Assembly: GCA_017388175.1 (NCBI GenBank)
Contig: JAFOTD010000032.1
Span: 1-60,781 of the forward strand
Direction: 5' to 3'
Length of the DNA stretch: 60,781 nt
Origin: Clostridia bacterium
Lineage (GTDB): Bacteria > Bacillota > Clostridia > Christensenellales > CAG-138
Position 1 is the first letter of the stretch. Every line of letters starts with the position of its first letter. Shown here one piece after another: positions 23,953-31,735 of the stretch. A program made the translations under genes and the position numbers. The notes under the pieces were generated by a model, which saw only the letters and a program-made list of their open reading frames with translations, was not told the DNA's origin and did no database searches.

Positions 23953-25446
23953 ATGATTCAGGAAACCGTTGAACGCTATCGCGCATACCTTCAAAAGCTT
24001 CGCGCCTATAACCATGCGATGGGGCTGATGAGCTACGACATGAACACCGTGATGCCGAAGGGTGCGGGTCCGGTCGTGGGCGAGACCTTCGGCGTGCTGT
24101 CCGAGGTCGAGTACGACATGGTCACGGCGCCGGAAGTCGAAGCGATGCAGAAGGAGATCCTCGAGCATCGCGACGAGGTCGACCCGAACCTCGTACGCAC
24201 CGCGGAGCTTGCCATGGAGGAACGCGCGCGCATCGCCTGCATTCCGAAGGATGAATACGTGCAGTACACGATCGACCAGACGACCGCCGATCAGGTCTGG
24301 CACGAGGCGAAGATCAAGAGCGACTTTGCCATGTTCCTGCCGCATCTCGAAAAGCTGATCGCGGCGCAGAAGCGCTTTGCCCGCTATTATAAACCCGAAG
24401 CGCCGGTCTACGACACGATGCTCGACGGGTATGAAAAGGGTCTGAACACCGAAACGCTCGACAAATTCTTTGCGACCGTGCGCGAGCGCCTCGTGCCCGT
24501 GATCGCGACAATCAAAGAACAGCCGGACGTATCGTTTCTGCACCGGAACTATCCGACCGCGCAGCAGCGCGTGTTTTCGGATTATCTGATGGACGTGCTG
24601 GGGCTCGACAGAAATCATTGCATCATCGGTGAGACAGAGCATCCGTTTACGACGGAGTTCACGAAGTACGACGTACGCATCACCACGCACTATCACGAGG
24701 ACGCGGTCGAAGCCTCGATGTACAGCGTCATCCATGAGGGCGGCCACGCGACCTACGAGCGCAACGTTGCCGACGAGATCGCAAAGCTGCCGATCGGCCG
24801 CGGCGTTTCGATGAGCGTACACGAAAGCCAGTCGCGGTTTTTCGAGAACATCATCGGCAGAAGCGAACCGTTTATCGAGGCAATCTTCCCGAAGATGCAG
24901 GAGATCTTCCCCGAGCAGCTTTCGGACGTCACCGCGCACGAATTCTACGTCGCGGTGAACAAGGCGGAGCCGTCGCTCATCCGCACCGAAGCCGACGAGC
25001 TCACGTATTCGCTGCACGTCATGATCCGCTACGAGCTGGAAAAGCGCCTGTTCAACGGCGATCTCGAGGCAAAGGATCTGCCCAAAGAGTGGAACCGCAT
25101 GTACAAGGAATATCTCGGCGTCGACGTTCCGGACGACAGGCGAGGCGTGCTGCAGGATTCGCACTGGGCAGGCGGTCTTTTCGGCTACTTCCCGTCCTAT
25201 GCGGTGGGCTCCGCGTACGGTGCGCAGCTCATCAAGCGCATGGAGCAGGATCTCGACGTCTGGTCGTACGTGCGCGCGGGCAACTTAAAGCCCGTCGTGG
25301 AATGGCTGACGGACAGAATCTATCGTTTCGGCAGCCTCAAGGAGCCGGGCAAGCTGATGGAGGAGGCGTTCGGTGCGCCGTTCGATCCGACCTATTATAC
25401 CGATTATCTCACGAAAAAATATTCCGAACTCTATCGGCTCGATTAA
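23953..25446 (+). CDS. M32-family metallocarboxypeptidase
   Basis: A 497-residue carboxypeptidase of the Taq/M32 family, normal length. The zinc motif HEGGH (His261, His265) sits in VIHEGGHATYE; other family sequences are DVRITTHYHEDAVEASMYS, HESQSRFFENIIGRS, and DSHWAGGLFGYFPSYAVGSAYGAQL in two blocks. These are cytoplasmic enzymes that trim C-terminal residues from peptides. No signal peptide. RBS AAAGGAG. Last enzyme of the clostripain operon. Confidence 0.93.
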   Translation: MIQETVERYRAYLQKLRAYNHAMGLMSYDMNTVMPKGAGPVVGETFGVLSEVEYDMVTAPEVEAMQKEILEHRDEVDPNLVRTAELAMEERARIACIPKDEYVQYTIDQTTADQVWHEAKIKSDFAMFLPHLEKLIAAQKRFARYYKPEAPVYDTMLDGYEKGLNTETLDKFFATVRERLVPVIATIKEQPDVSFLHRNYPTAQQRVFSDYLMDVLGLDRNHCIIGETEHPFTTEFTKYDVRITTHYHEDAVEASMYSVIHEGGHATYERNVADEIAKLPIGRGVSMSVHESQSRFFENIIGRSEPFIEAIFPKMQEIFPEQLSDVTAHEFYVAVNKAEPSLIRTEADELTYSLHVMIRYELEKRLFNGDLEAKDLPKEWNRMYKEYLGVDVPDDRRGVLQDSHWAGGLFGYFPSYAVGSAYGAQLIKRMEQDLDVWSYVRAGNLKPVVEWLTDRIYRFGSLKEPGKLMEEAFGAPFDPTYYTDYLTKKYSELYRLD

Positions 25447-25459
25447 GGGGGAGACCTTT

Positions 25460-26158
25460 ATGGAGAATGCAGATAACGCCGAACCGAGTGTTGAACAAAC
25501 CTCCCGACCGCGATGGGGCAGGTGGGTGCTGTACGGCTTTCTGGCCCTCGGCGTGTTCTTTCTCCTCGTCTCTGCTGCGCGCCTCATCTCGTCGATCGGC
25601 GAGCGGAAAACGCTGGTTGAAACGCAGAGCACGATCGTTGGCTTCGTCAGCATCGACGAAAGTGCATATCCGATCCTGGAGTATACGGTCGACGGGCAGA
25701 CGTATCGGATAAAATCCGATTACATGAGCTCCGATATGCAAATGGGACAGCACATCAGGCTGCTGTACGATCCCGCCGATCCTTCGAAAGCGCAAACGGG
25801 GAAGGGCGCTTTTGTGGAAGCGATCGTGTTCGCCGTGTTCGGCTTCGTATTCGGAGGCATTCCGCTTCTGATCCTGCGTTCGATGAAAAAGGCGGATCAG
25901 CGCCGGGAAGACGAAAAAGCGCAAGCGCTGTACGAGGGAAAGCCGGTCGAAACGGAAGCGCCGGATTCGATCTTTTTGATCATTTTCCGCAATCTGTTTT
26001 TCTGGATCGGACTGTTTTTGCTCGGGCTTGCCGTGCTCTTCCTGATTCTGAAGATCGCGGATCCCGAGATGCACAGCTTCATTACCGTGCTCGTGCTCGG
26101 CTTTATCGGTGCGACGTTCACGGCGATCGGGTCTTTTATCAGAAAGATCTTTCGCTGA
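25460..26158 (+). CDS. DUF3592-type membrane protein
   Basis: A 232-residue protein with a membrane helix near 22-44, an extracytoplasmic beta domain of the DUF3592 pattern (TIVGFVSIDESAYPILEYTVDGQTYRI, then VLYDP-like LLYDPADPSKA), a second helix near 117-137 and two more helices at the C-terminus (FLIILKIAD and ITVLVLGFIGATF regions). Function unknown. It shares the central domain with the next gene and starts 13 bp after the M32 gene behind AGGGGGAG. Confidence 0.6.
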   Translation: MENADNAEPSVEQTSRPRWGRWVLYGFLALGVFFLLVSAARLISSIGERKTLVETQSTIVGFVSIDESAYPILEYTVDGQTYRIKSDYMSSDMQMGQHIRLLYDPADPSKAQTGKGAFVEAIVFAVFGFVFGGIPLLILRSMKKADQRREDEKAQALYEGKPVETEAPDSIFLIIFRNLFFWIGLFLLGLAVLFLILKIADPEMHSFITVLVLGFIGATFTAIGSFIRKIFR

Positions 26159-26203
26159 AGACCGGGCGGCCGGACATTAAAACGGTTTCGAGGAGGATTC
26201 AAA

Positions 26204-26632
26204 ATGCGAATGTATTATAACGTCGACCCGAACGGCAAGGGCGGCAAATGGCTTCTGAACGGCTTTATCATCTTCGGCGTGATCGCGCTGATCGGCGCGG
26301 CCCTTTCGCTCGCCGTGCTTTTGAAGAACCGCGGCGATTATGAAAAGATCGACGGCACAATTTTGGGCTTTGACAGCAGCGGGCATCCGGTCGTGGAATA
26401 CGAGGTTGACGGCGAGACGTATTCGTTCGTGAGCAACACGTCGAGCAGCACCTACCGGAAGGGCGACAGCCTGTCTGTGCTGTACAAGACGGCGGATCCT
26501 GCAGACGGAAAGAGTGCCGGCGGCTACTACGTGCTGCCGATCGTGCTCGGCGGGCTCGGCTTAGGGTTTTCCGGCGTTCCGCTTCTGATCAAGGCGTTCA
26601 CGAAAAATGCGAAGCGACCGGAAGAGGCGTAA
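26204..26632 (+). CDS. DUF3592-type membrane protein, short paralogue
   Basis: A 142-residue two-helix membrane protein. The central part IDGTILGFDSSGHPVVEYEVDGETYSF and LSVLYKTADPADGKSAG parallels the preceding protein, so the two arose by duplication. Helices at about 20-42 and 107-127 flank the domain. It lacks the extra C-terminal helix pair. RBS GAGGAGG. Function unknown. Confidence 0.6.
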   Translation: MRMYYNVDPNGKGGKWLLNGFIIFGVIALIGAALSLAVLLKNRGDYEKIDGTILGFDSSGHPVVEYEVDGETYSFVSNTSSSTYRKGDSLSVLYKTADPADGKSAGGYYVLPIVLGGLGLGFSGVPLLIKAFTKNAKRPEEA

Positions 26633-26672
26633 GAAAACAAAAAAGATGGGAAATCTCCATCTATGAAGAAAG

Positions 26673-26696
26673 GACGTCGTTTGACGTCTTTTTTTA
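26673..26696 (+). terminator. terminator of the clostripain-DUF3592 operon
   Basis: GACGTC-GTTT-GACGTC followed by eight T. A weaker hairpin GATGG/CCATC lies just before it at 26644-26662. Confidence 0.75.
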
Positions 26697-26799
26697 GTAG
26701 AAAAAAGGAGGCAGGGGGATAAAGCCGCACGGTAAAAATAAGCAACGAAGGCGCGTTTAAGACGCACGAGCGAACGCATCGGAGGACGGTGGTCTGTAT

Positions 26800-26929
26800 A
26801 AATCCGTCAAATTCAGCGACATGTGCGGTGAATTTGACTCCTTGCAGCTTTTGCCGCTCGCATCATCTGAAAGATGATAGGCGAAAGCTGAAAACCAGTC
26901 TGTTGAAAAACTCTGTTTTCAACAGACTG
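26800..26929 (-). repeat. three-hairpin composite element, copy 2 (first hairpin ends cdsA)
   Basis: Read on the minus strand from the cdsA end: hairpin 1 with 14 bp arms (26929-26916 / 26909-26896) sharing the core GAAAAC..GTTTT with copy 1; hairpin 2, two-tiered, CAGCTTT/AAAGCTG outside and ATCATCT/AGATGAT inside; CTGCAAGGAG; hairpin 3 (26838-26806) with arms GTCAAATTCA / TGAATTTGAC round the same 13-base loop CCGCACATGTCGC, then GGATTT. Hairpins 1 and 2 have changed sequence but kept pairing. This fills most of the 300 bp between DUF3592 and cdsA. Confidence 0.7.
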
Positions 26930-26933
26930 AAAG

Positions 26934-27749
26934 TCAAATCGCGTGGAACAGGATTAATGCAAAGTACGCGACCGGCATCGCGAAGCAGAAGCTGTCGATG
27001 CGGTCGATGATGCCGCCGTGTCCCGGCAGCAGATCGGAAAAGTCCTTGATGCCCGCCTGCCGCTTGATCATCGAAGCGCACAGGTCGCCGAGTTGTCCGG
27101 CGATGGTGCAGAAAAACGACACGATCAGGTACACGTACCACGGGATCGGCGCAACGTCCTTCAAAAACACCCAGGCGAGCATGCCGAGCGAGGAGCCGAG
27201 CAGGGTCCCGAAGATCGAGCCCTCGATCGTCTTATGCGGCGAGATCGACGGGCAGAGCTTGTGCCGTCCGAACGCACGGCCGCAGAAATACGCGAATACG
27301 TCGCAGCCGGCGGCGGCAAACAGCGTAATGAGCAGCACGGGCCAGAACAGCGCGTCGCTCTGCACGGACAGATAGCAGTAGCCGAGCAGAAACAGCGTCG
27401 GATAAAAACAGATGATGCACGAGCCGAGCGCGTCGCGCATCTGAATCTTTTTGAACAGCGCCGCAAGGAGCCCGAACATCACGATGATGCAGGCGGTCGA
27501 GATATAGAACGCGGTCTCGTCACGCAGATAAAACAGTACGCACATCACGAGCGCGAGCGCCCGCGCAATCCACGGCGAGGTCATAAATCCCATGCGGTTC
27601 AGGGCGTCAGACATTTCGCGCGCGGCAAACCAGATCACGGCGTAGAAGAAGCACAGCCGCGTGACCGGTCCGATCCAGACGCACGGAACCAAAAATCCGA
27701 GCAGCGCGATGCCCGTAAGCACGCGTACCATCGTTCCGCCTTTTTTCAT
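26934..27749 (-). CDS. cdsA: phosphatidate cytidylyltransferase (CDP-diglyceride synthase)
   Basis: A 271-residue polytopic membrane enzyme that makes CDP-diacylglycerol from phosphatidate and CTP, the branch point of phospholipid synthesis. The PROSITE-type signature is complete near the C-terminus: SMIKRQAGIKDFSDLLPGHG followed by GIIDRID. About eight hydrophobic helices. Start at 27749 with AAGGAGGAG upstream. In many bacteria uppS and dxr flank cdsA; they do not here, and the stop runs straight into the hairpin element. Confidence 0.93.
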   Translation of the reverse strand: MKKGGTMVRVLTGIALLGFLVPCVWIGPVTRLCFFYAVIWFAAREMSDALNRMGFMTSPWIARALALVMCVLFYLRDETAFYISTACIIVMFGLLAALFKKIQMRDALGSCIICFYPTLFLLGYCYLSVQSDALFWPVLLITLFAAAGCDVFAYFCGRAFGRHKLCPSISPHKTIEGSIFGTLLGSSLGMLAWVFLKDVAPIPWYVYLIVSFFCTIAGQLGDLCASMIKRQAGIKDFSDLLPGHGGIIDRIDSFCFAMPVAYFALILFHAI

Positions 27750-27794
27750 GCCTCTCCTCCTTGCCGCATTTCCATCAGTATAACACGCTTTCCG

Positions 27795-27971
27795 TTATTT
27801 GTCAGCCTTTTTCTGCGCGGATGCGATATTTTTCGCGCAGGCGGAGCAATCGCCGCAGTTCGACACCGAGCAGCAGCTCCCGCCGCGCTTTTTGCGCCGT
27901 GCGAGTAACGCTGCCGCGGCCGCAACCGCGCCCGCCACGATCCCGATGAGAATCCAATCGACCGGCTTCAC
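27795..27971 (-). CDS. FeoB-associated Cys-rich membrane protein
   Basis: A 58-residue protein: one membrane helix (about 6-24), a basic patch RRKKR, then a cytoplasmic Cys cluster CCSVSNCGDCSAC. It starts at GTG 27971, overlapping the feoB stop as GTGA, with a GGAGG inside the feoB end; this is too short and too coupled to be chance. The family accompanies FeoB in many Clostridia and is thought to help ferrous iron delivery, but its action is not settled. A longer frame from 28103 lies wholly within feoB. Confidence 0.8.
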   Translation of the reverse strand: MKPVDWILIGIVAGAVAAAAALLARRKKRGGSCCSVSNCGDCSACAKNIASAQKKADK

Positions 27972-30346
27972 AGGCGGAACCCTCCGCCGATGAAGTGTAC
28001 GAGAAACGCCACGATCCAGGCAATCACGCATTGCAGCGTCACGACGAGCACCGCCCATCGCCGGCCGAGCTCGCGCCGGATCGACGCAACGGCCGCCACG
28101 CACGGCGTATACAGAAGGCAGAACGCCAGAAACGCCAGCGCCGCGACCGGCGAGAACGCCGCCGCCACCGCCGCCGCCGCCTTCTCCGTACCACCGAACA
28201 GCACGCTCACCGTGGAAACGACGCTTTCCTTCGCCATAAATCCCGCGATCAAAGCCGTGGACATCCGCCAGTCGCCGAAGCCCAGAGGCTTGAAGATCGG
28301 CGCGATCGTGCCCGCAATGACGGCGAGGATCGAATCCTGCGAGTTTTCGACGATGTTCAGCCGGAAGTCAAACGTTTGTAAGAACCAGATCACGACCGTC
28401 GCGATCAGAATGATCGTGAACGCGCGCTCGAGAAAGTCTTTCGCCTTGTCCCATAAAAGCCTTAAGACGTTCTTCGCGCCCGGCAGACGGTAGTTCGGCA
28501 GCTCCATGACGAACGGAACCGCCTCGCCCTTGAAGGCTACGCTCTTCGAGAGCAGCGCAAAGAGGATGCCCGTGAGAATGCCCAGCACGTACAGCCCCAC
28601 CATGACGAGCGCCGCGTATTTCGGGAAGAACGCCGCGGAGAAGAACGCGTAGATCGGGAGCTTTGCCGAGCAGCTCATAAACGGCGTCAGAAGGATCGTG
28701 AGTTTCCGGTCGCGCGCGGAGGGCAGCGTACGGCTTGCCATCACGCCCGGCACGGTGCAGCCGAAGCCGATCAGCATCGGCACGATGCTGCGGCCCGAAA
28801 GACCGATCTTTCGAAGCAGCTTATCCATGACGAACGCCACGCGCGCCATGTAGCCGGAATCCTCCAGAAGCGAGAGGAAGAAGAACAGCACGATGATGAT
28901 CGGAAGAAAGCTCAACACGCTGCCGATGCCGGTGAACACGCCGTCGATCAGAAGCGAATGCAGCACGGGGCTGACGTTCCAGTTCGTCAGGGCGGAATCG
29001 ACAAGCTTCGTCAGCGCGTCCACGCCCATTTCGAGCAGCGCCTGCAGCCCGGAGCCGATCACGTGGAACGTCAGAAAGAATACGAGCCCCATGATCGCGA
29101 TGAATACCGGGATCGCGGTATACTTGCCGGTTAAGACCTTGTCGATGCGGCGGCTTCTTTTGTGTTCTTTGCTTTCGTGCGGCTTGACGACCGTTGCGTC
29201 GCACAGCTTCTGAATGAACGAAAACCGCATGTCCGCGATGGCGGCGGAGCGGTCAAGCCCGCGCTCCTCCTCCATCTGGCAGATGATGTGCTCGACCATA
29301 TCCCGCTCGTTGTCGGAGAGCTTGAGCGCCTCGGACACGTACGGATCGCCCTCCACGAGCTTGCTCGCGGCAAAGCGCAGCGGAATGTCCGCCGCTTTCG
29401 CATGGTCCTCAATAAGGTGCATGATCCCATGCAGACACCGGTGCACCGCGCCGCCGTTTGCGTCCTTATCGCAGAAATCGGTGCGGGAGGGCTTTTCCTG
29501 ATATTGCGCGACGTGCAGCGCGTGGCTGACAAGCTCGTCGACGCCCTCGTTCTTCGCTGCCGAGATCGGGATGACCGGAATGCCCAAAAGCGATTCCATT
29601 TCATTGATGCGGATCGAGCCGCCGTTGCCGCGCACCTCGTCCATCATGTTCAGCGCAAGCACCATCGGCACGTCGAGCTCCATGAGCTGCATCGTCAGAT
29701 AGAGATTGCGTTCGATGTTCGTCGCGTCGACGATATTGATGATGCCGGTGGGCTTTTCATCGAAAATGAATCGCCGCGAAACGCGCTCCTCATCGGAGTA
29801 CGGAGACAGCGAATAAATACCCGGCAGGTCGGTGATCTCGGTGTTCGGATTGCCGCGGATCACGCCGCCCTTGCGGTCGACCGTCACGCCCGGGAAATTG
29901 CCGACGTGCTGGTTTGCGCCGGTAAGCTGGTTAAACAGCGTCGTCTTGCCGGAATTCTGGTTTCCCACAAGCGCAAAGGTCAGCTTGGTGCCCTTCTTCA
30001 GCGGCGTTTCCGTTTCCTTGATGTGGAAGCGTCCCGTTTCGCCGAGCCCGGGATGCTCGCGCTCCCCGGCTTTTTTCGCCTTTTTCGGCGGCTCGTCCGG
30101 ATCCGAGGACAGCTTCGCCTCGACTTTTTCCGCGTCCGCAACGCGCAGCGTCAGCTCGTAGCCGTGGATGCGGAACTCCATCGGATCGCCCATCGGCGCA
30201 AGTTTCACGAGCGTCATCCGCGCCCCGGGGATCACACCCATGTCCAGAAAATGTTGTCTCAAAGCACCCTCGCCGCCGACCGATTCCACGATCGCCGACT
30301 GACCGGGCTTGCATTCTCGCAGCGTCACAGTCTTATCCGCCTCCAT
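27968..30346 (-). CDS. feoB: FeoA-FeoB fusion, ferrous iron transporter
   Basis: A 792-residue protein. Residues about 5-77 are a FeoA SH3-like domain (FLDMGVIPGARMTLVKLAPMG), joined by a charged linker to the FeoB G domain: G1 GNQNSGKTT (128-136), G3 DLPG, G4 NMMD, G5 SAAKN. The GDI helical region follows, then the membrane part with two Gate motifs and about eight to ten helices (IVPMLIGFGCTVPGVMASR is the conserved Cys-containing segment). It imports Fe2+ under anaerobic conditions. A separate feoA gene is not needed. The Cys-rich partner overlaps its end. No clear Fur or DtxR box was found. Confidence 0.95.
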   Translation of the reverse strand: MEADKTVTLRECKPGQSAIVESVGGEGALRQHFLDMGVIPGARMTLVKLAPMGDPMEFRIHGYELTLRVADAEKVEAKLSSDPDEPPKKAKKAGEREHPGLGETGRFHIKETETPLKKGTKLTFALVGNQNSGKTTLFNQLTGANQHVGNFPGVTVDRKGGVIRGNPNTEITDLPGIYSLSPYSDEERVSRRFIFDEKPTGIINIVDATNIERNLYLTMQLMELDVPMVLALNMMDEVRGNGGSIRINEMESLLGIPVIPISAAKNEGVDELVSHALHVAQYQEKPSRTDFCDKDANGGAVHRCLHGIMHLIEDHAKAADIPLRFAASKLVEGDPYVSEALKLSDNERDMVEHIICQMEEERGLDRSAAIADMRFSFIQKLCDATVVKPHESKEHKRSRRIDKVLTGKYTAIPVFIAIMGLVFFLTFHVIGSGLQALLEMGVDALTKLVDSALTNWNVSPVLHSLLIDGVFTGIGSVLSFLPIIIVLFFFLSLLEDSGYMARVAFVMDKLLRKIGLSGRSIVPMLIGFGCTVPGVMASRTLPSARDRKLTILLTPFMSCSAKLPIYAFFSAAFFPKYAALVMVGLYVLGILTGILFALLSKSVAFKGEAVPFVMELPNYRLPGAKNVLRLLWDKAKDFLERAFTIILIATVVIWFLQTFDFRLNIVENSQDSILAVIAGTIAPIFKPLGFGDWRMSTALIAGFMAKESVVSTVSVLFGGTEKAAAAVAAAFSPVAALAFLAFCLLYTPCVAAVASIRRELGRRWAVLVVTLQCVIAWIVAFLVHFIGGGFRL

Positions 30347-30374
30347 TGCCGGTTTCTATCTGATAACTTCGGCA

Positions 30375-30403
30375 ATTATACCGCATTACAGACACGGATG
30401 CAA
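30375..30403 (-). promoter_or_regulatory. promoter of feoB
   Basis: Minus strand: TTGCAT (30403-30398), 17 bp spacer, TATAAT (30380-30375), about 30 bases before the start. Confidence 0.65.
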
Positions 30404-30422
30404 GGCATATTCGGCAATTCGG

Positions 30423-30461
30423 AAAAAAGAAAGCGCCTTCGACCGGTTTGTCAAAAGCGCT
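30423..30461 (-). terminator. terminator behind the small lipoprotein gene
   Basis: Minus strand AGCGC ... GCGCT stem (30461-30457 / 30436-30432) with a 20-base loop, then TTTCTTTTTT. Weak stem, strong T-run. Confidence 0.5.
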
Positions 30462-30501
30462 CGTTTGCCGCCGGAAAGCCGGCAGGCGGATTCCGACGGA
30501 C

Positions 30502-30744
30502 TCAGTTGCCCGTTGATGCACTTGCGGACGGCGAAGCGACGGGCTCGGTCGGCATGACCGGCGCAACCGTTTCAACCGGCGTAACGGCAGACGGCGCGGC
30601 CGTAACGACCGGCGCGCTGCTGACCGCGGGCTTTTCGGACGGCGCGGCCGTCGGCGTCGTAATGCTTCCGCCCGCTTCGCAGGAACAGCCGATCAGCACG
30701 ATCATAAACGCGGCGATCAGCGGAATCAAAAAGAATCGTTTCAT
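30502..30744 (-). CDS. small Pro/Thr/Ala-rich lipoprotein
   Basis: An 80-residue protein with signal peptide and lipobox LIGC (Cys20), followed only by low-complexity sequence rich in Thr, Pro, Ala, Val and Ser (AAPSEKPAVSSAPVVTAAPS). No folded domain is likely. Start backed by AAAGGAG. It could be a surface spacer or a wall-associated decoy; function unknown. It stands alone between feoB and rsmA. Confidence 0.65.
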   Translation of the reverse strand: MKRFFLIPLIAAFMIVLIGCSCEAGGSITTPTAAPSEKPAVSSAPVVTAAPSAVTPVETVAPVMPTEPVASPSASASTGN

Positions 30745-30823
30745 GTGCGCATCTCCTTTCGGTTCTTTTCCGATAGTGTATCCGCCTTGTCCGCCTTTAT
30801 GCGCTTGCGGCAGGAAGGGAAGT

Positions 30824-30833
30824 ATGGTATACT
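30824..30833 (+). promoter_or_regulatory. extended -10 of rsmA, giving a leaderless mRNA
   Basis: TGGTATACT ends 7 bases before the rsmA ATG at 30841, so transcription should begin at or next to the start codon. No ribosome binding site is present. Confidence 0.5.
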
Positions 30834-30840
30834 TTTTTAT

Positions 30841-31632
30841 ATGAGAGCAAGCATCGAATTTGTCAAAAATGCGTTACAGACGCTGGGCGTCAGCCCGAAC
30901 CGCGCGCTCGGTCAGAATTTCTGCATCGACGGCGAGCGGCTTTCCGCCTGCGTGGAAAGGATGACGCTTTCCGAAAACGTGATCGAAATCGGTCCGGGGC
31001 TCGGCGGGCTTACCGAGCTGCTGTTAAACAAAGGCGTGCGCGTTACCGCCGTCGAAAAGGATGAAGCGATGGTGCGTTTTCTTTGTGAAACGCTTTCGCA
31101 CCCGAATCTATCCGTCGTTTCGGGCGACGCGTTAAAGGTTCGGTACGCGGATGCCGAAAAGCCGTTTTCGGTCGTCGGCAACCTGCCCTATTACATCACC
31201 ACGCCGCTCTCGGCCGCGGTTCTGAAGGCGCTGCCCGCGTCGTTTTACTGCATGGTGCAGGCGGAGGCGTCCGACCGGTTTTTCGCCGCGCCGAAGGATA
31301 AGAATTACGGCCCGCTGTCGATCGTTACGCAGCTTTATTATTCCGCCGAAACGCTTGCCGCATTCCCCGAAAGCAGCTTTTATCCGAGCCCGAATGTGCA
31401 GTCCGTATTCGTCGGCATGACGAAGCGTTCCGACGCGCCGTCCGCCGATCCCAATGCGCTGTTTGCGTTTTCGGCCGCGCTTCTTTCGATGCGCCGCAAA
31501 ACGATCAAAAACAATTTAAAAGCATATCCGGACGCGGGCGCTGTCCTCGCGTCGCTTTCGATCCCGCCGGACACGCGCGCAGAGACGCTCCCGCCGGAAA
31601 CGATTCTCGCGCTGTACCGCGCGCTTTTGTAA
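30841..31632 (+). CDS. rsmA: 16S rRNA dimethyladenosine transferase (KsgA)
   Basis: A 263-residue methyltransferase that dimethylates A1518 and A1519 of 16S rRNA with SAM. Motifs: LGQNFCID, the SAM loop VIEIGPGLGGLTELLL, and the catalytic NLPYYITTPL. The C-terminal MRRKTIKNNLKAYP is typical. ATG 30841 is chosen because it aligns with family N-termini; the frame runs back to 30745 through a promoter. Usually ksgA lies by rnmV or ispE; here it is alone. Confidence 0.95.
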   Translation: MRASIEFVKNALQTLGVSPNRALGQNFCIDGERLSACVERMTLSENVIEIGPGLGGLTELLLNKGVRVTAVEKDEAMVRFLCETLSHPNLSVVSGDALKVRYADAEKPFSVVGNLPYYITTPLSAAVLKALPASFYCMVQAEASDRFFAAPKDKNYGPLSIVTQLYYSAETLAAFPESSFYPSPNVQSVFVGMTKRSDAPSADPNALFAFSAALLSMRRKTIKNNLKAYPDAGAVLASLSIPPDTRAETLPPETILALYRALL

Positions 31633-31700
31633 AAGCAGACGACCTTTCCGTCCTTGCCTGACGGCAAAGTCGCCGGTCTTTTCCACGCGAACCCAAGGCA

Positions 31701-31727
31701 GGACGGGCAATGCCCGTCCGTTTTTTC
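31701..31727 (+). terminator. GGACGGGCA palindrome acting as rsmA terminator
   Basis: GGACGGGCA-A-TGCCCGTCC followed by GTTTTTTC. The same palindrome occurs without a T-run at 36559-36581 and, with one change, at 55655-55673, so it belongs to an interspersed repeat family that here doubles as terminator. Confidence 0.65.
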
Positions 31728-31735
31728 TATCCCGC

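Noticed and set aside
30347-30400. Fur or DtxR operator before feoB
   Set aside because: Only a vague TTATACC..ATTA symmetry is present; not enough for either box.
31701-31719. GGACGGGCA palindromes as attachment sites or phage remnants
   Set aside because: No integrase or mobile gene is near any copy; they behave as interspersed repeats or terminators.
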